From positions 8,283,141 through 8,347,140 of the forward strand of contig NC_062975.1 in the NCBI RefSeq assembly GCF_023078275.1: a stretch of 64,000 nucleotides of DNA, written 5' to 3'. The translations under genes were made by a program, and so were the position numbers. The DNA comes from Leguminivora glycinivorella. Its lineage: Eukaryota; Arthropoda; Insecta; Lepidoptera; Tortricidae. The notes beneath the pieces were generated by a model. The model saw only the letters and a list, made by a program, of their open reading frames with translations, was not told the origin of the DNA and searched no databases. Position 1 is the first letter of the stretch, and every line of letters begins with the position of its first letter. This document shows positions 62,085 through 64,000 of this stretch, in pieces.

Positions 62085-62305
62085 TATTAGAGGATGTGCC
62101 ATCTTGTGGCCTGAACTAAACATGTCGCTTAAACATGTGCAATGACACTTCAACTTCATACTAAAGCATGTGGTATCCTCTACAGATATACCATGAATAC
62201 ATAGAGGTAATATAATTAGCTATAGCTATAAGCTACTACAAAATAGTAAACTAAAATACTGAAAGCTCTTTGCAGTCCACAATACTAGTTATAAATAATT
62301 CTGCC
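62085..62305. other. No recognised feature
   Basis: Possibly 5' flank of the exon-like ORF at 61489..61311 (minus strand); otherwise AT-rich. Confidence 0.35.
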
Positions 62306-62308
62306 TAT

Positions 62309-63294
62309 CGTCGCTGCGCGTGCAAAATTCGCTATGTGATTTTTAACGATTTTTCGTTTTCAATGCCATTTTAAACCTTATTTCTAAATACATATGCTCC
62401 AAAAACAGCGTCGAGCTCATTTCAGTATTACAGGTTTTATCAAAAGTAGGTATGTGATGCCCATACATTGAATGTTCTTCTTATAATCGCTAACTGCAAT
62501 AAATCACATAACTACATTATCTTCTTATAACAGCAGTTTTGAAATTGCGCCTGCTATGTGAATTATGACACATAGCTATATTTTTGGAAATATTGTATAA
62601 AAAGATGTGTTAGATGTTTGTGCCCGATTTTTACAATCTCATACATAGCGATAATTTTGTACTATTTGTAGAAATCGTGAATGTTTCCAGATCGTGTGTT
62701 TTGCGTCACATAGCAGGCTTTTCTTATAAAAATCTAGCCTACTCTCTTAAAACTTGTTTAAATGGTGTATGGTAGGTGGGTTTGTCGTCAAGTATAACCT
62801 CTATAAATGAGACAGAGAGTCTAGTTTCCCTTTTTATTGAGACTATGTCTGAAAGTACTCACTCTGACCGAATAGTTATTTTTTAATATTTGTTAAAAAT
62901 AAATCATTTCGAAATCTTTTTCGAATCAAAAGGGAAAAATGGAACCCTTATACAATTATGTACTTTCTTGTCAATCCGTTTATCTATTTGTCAATATTCT
63001 TTATTTCGGAAAAACCCTATACTCAAGTGTACTGTCACAGTATAATACACATACCGGTTATTTACGACTCAAATTATAATCGCTATGTAACATATTTTTG
63101 AAAAAATATTTTTTTAACCTTATAATAACTAAAATATAATTTCAAGTAATTTCTTAATGTATGCAAAAGTGAAAATACTTATTCCATAAAAATATTGATT
63201 TATTTATGTTCAATAATTGCCGAAATAAACAGTTTTTTGTGTCTCCTGTAAAGTAGGTTAAAAACACATAGCGAAATTTGCACGCGCAGCGACG
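62309..63294. mobile_element. 986 bp TIR element rich in GCTATGTG motifs
   Basis: Termini cgtcgctgcgcgtgcaaaat and its inverted partner pair over 30 bp with one mismatch, flanked by CTAT on both sides (62305-62308 and 63295-63298). About nine copies of (C)GCTATGTGA or its complement occur in and near it, in both orientations (near 62331, 62456, 62505, 62553, 62570, 62645, 62705, 63082, 63268). No ORF of note. A 4 bp duplication with these ends does not fit mariner, hAT or piggyBac. Confidence 0.78.
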
Positions 63295-63456
63295 CTATGA
63301 GATTTGGCCTAGTCTGTGCACATAATCATGATTAGCAAAATGAGAACAACTAGAGATAATCTGCCTAAGTAACTCTGGGCTTCCTTTTGCAAAGGTGACT
63401 AAATCTATAGAATGGTAAAAAATGTGGTAATGCAAATATAATACATTATTAAGATT

Positions 63457-63462
63457 TTTATT
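63457..63462 (-). terminator. Polyadenylation signal AATAAA for the minus-strand terminal exon
   Basis: TTTATT on the plus strand, about 70 nt downstream of the stop at 63532 on the minus strand. Confidence 0.5.
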
Positions 63463-63531
63463 ACAAAGCATAATTTATGTCTAATTAATAAAAGTTAGGT
63501 AGGTACAGTATTAACATACATTAAATAAAAC

Positions 63532-63639
63532 TTATTGACTAGCTTGCCGAAGGTGCTCCCAAGGGTCTTTTAGCATTGCAGGGTGCAAATATGCATCAAT
63601 ATTGCTTTTATCTCTGCCAAAACTGCTGTTACTGTCACT
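63532..63639 (-). CDS. Terminal exon of a host gene, C-terminal tail with HPAMLxDPW motif
   Basis: The minus strand has a strong acceptor (ttttttattgtttcag, AG at 63641-63640), then 35 codons in phase 0: SDSNSSFGRDKSNIDAY, LHPAMLKDPWEHLRQASQ, stop at 63534-63532. An AATAAA follows about 70 nt later. The Ser-rich run leading into YLHPAMLxDPWxxL resembles the conserved tail of MPLKIP/TTDN1-type proteins (YxHPSMLEDPW), so an MPLKIP-like protein is a reasonable guess, from motif memory only. Upstream exons must lie to the right, beyond 63640. The interval up to 64000 holds SINE tails and no further exon that I can see, so the gene extends past the window. Confidence 0.58.
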   Translation of the reverse strand, partial: SDSNSSFGRDKSNIDAYLHPAMLKDPWEHLRQASQ

Positions 63640-63683
63640 CTGAAACAATAAAAAAAATATTGGAGGACAAACTTACAGGAGAG

Positions 63684-63893
63684 AACTTGGAGGTCAACTT
63701 AGCCCCAAACTAAACAAAACTTGTATATGCATGCTAGGTGACAATATACATACTTGTATAGATAAATACATACTTATATAAATAAATAAATATTGGGGAC
63801 ATCTTACACAGATCAACTTAGCCCCAAACTAAGCAAAGCTTGTACTATGAGTGCTAAGTCACAATATACATAGTTAAATAGATAAATACATAA
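63684..63893 (-). mobile_element. Two tandem SINE S2 tails, minus strand
   Basis: 'gtcaacttagccccaaacta' (63693) and 'atcaacttagccccaaacta' (63811) each start a reversed copy of the S2 3' half. The heads are missing in both. They lie in the intron of the minus-strand gene. Confidence 0.7.
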
Positions 63894-64000
63894 GGTGCAT
63901 TAGGGTGAGCCTTTCAACTTTTCGCCACAAGGGCATTAATATCGCCAGAAGGGTGTCCTCATTAGGGATAAAACCCAAAACCGGCTTTGCGGTGCGTTTT
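63894..64000. other. Window edge, nothing recognised
   Basis: Contains 'ttcgccacaagggcattaat', possibly the start of another repeat cut by the window. Confidence 0.3.

Overview
This 64 kb window looks like repeat-dense lepidopteran (moth or butterfly) nuclear DNA. The grounds are AT-rich sequence, no bacterial-style operons, insect-type start contexts and splice sites, and many repeat types familiar from Lepidoptera: a mariner transposon, Jockey/CR1-, RTE- and R2/R4-like LINE pieces, tRNA-headed SINEs, short repeats containing 'cccgcggcttcgctcgcgt', and many palindromic MITEs. The order is inferred from repeat character; the species cannot be named.

Host genes are few and show only as exon fragments. 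(1) On the minus strand, 59403..56753, is a secreted cysteine-rich protein resembling the trypsin-inhibitor-like (TIL) family. It has a signal-peptide exon, a 2.4 kb intron full of SINEs, a phase-matched second exon with one frame break, and a 3' UTR supplied by a repeat. (2) Divergent from it, across a palindromic TATA box at 59579-59588, is an 88-codon ORF at 59675. (3) A GC-rich, CpG-rich island at 31020-31650 with a strong splice donor, followed by an ATG-bearing exon at 31986, looks like a promoter and 5' end of a plus-strand gene. (4) At 25686-26051 is a small two-exon, charged, probably coiled-coil gene. (5) At 63639..63532 is a minus-strand terminal exon ending in a HPAMLxDPW-type tail. 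(6) Weaker candidates lie at 14792, 24999, 28918, 30150 and 61489..61311.

Layout: 0-6 kb holds MITEs, LINE tails, a mariner with three homopolymer frame breaks and a copy of a 425 bp repeat (family A). 6-10 kb has two hAT-like non-autonomous elements with 8 bp target duplications. 10-15 kb has a Jockey-like LINE, a SINE, a near-perfect hairpin and a nested RTE relic. 15-24 kb has nested MITEs and a 1.5 kb foldback element. 24-32 kb contains most of the candidate single-copy sequence. 33-40 kb has three LINE 3' parts, a nested MITE and a 1.2 kb nested palindrome. 41-46 kb is dominated by an inverted (convergent) duplication about 2.5 kb across. 46-55 kb has family A copies, MITEs and a LINE fragment fused in frame to another repeat. 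55-64 kb has the TIL-like gene, a TA-targeted MITE cluster abutting an exon-like ORF, and a 986 bp TIR element studded with a GCTATGTG-type motif.

There is no pathway or gene cluster working together here. The window is best read as a few host exons set in layers of mobile elements, several of which have changed gene structure by supplying 3' ends, splitting or abutting exons, or making chimeric ORFs. No rRNA gene, functional tRNA gene, CRISPR array or viral gene was recognised.
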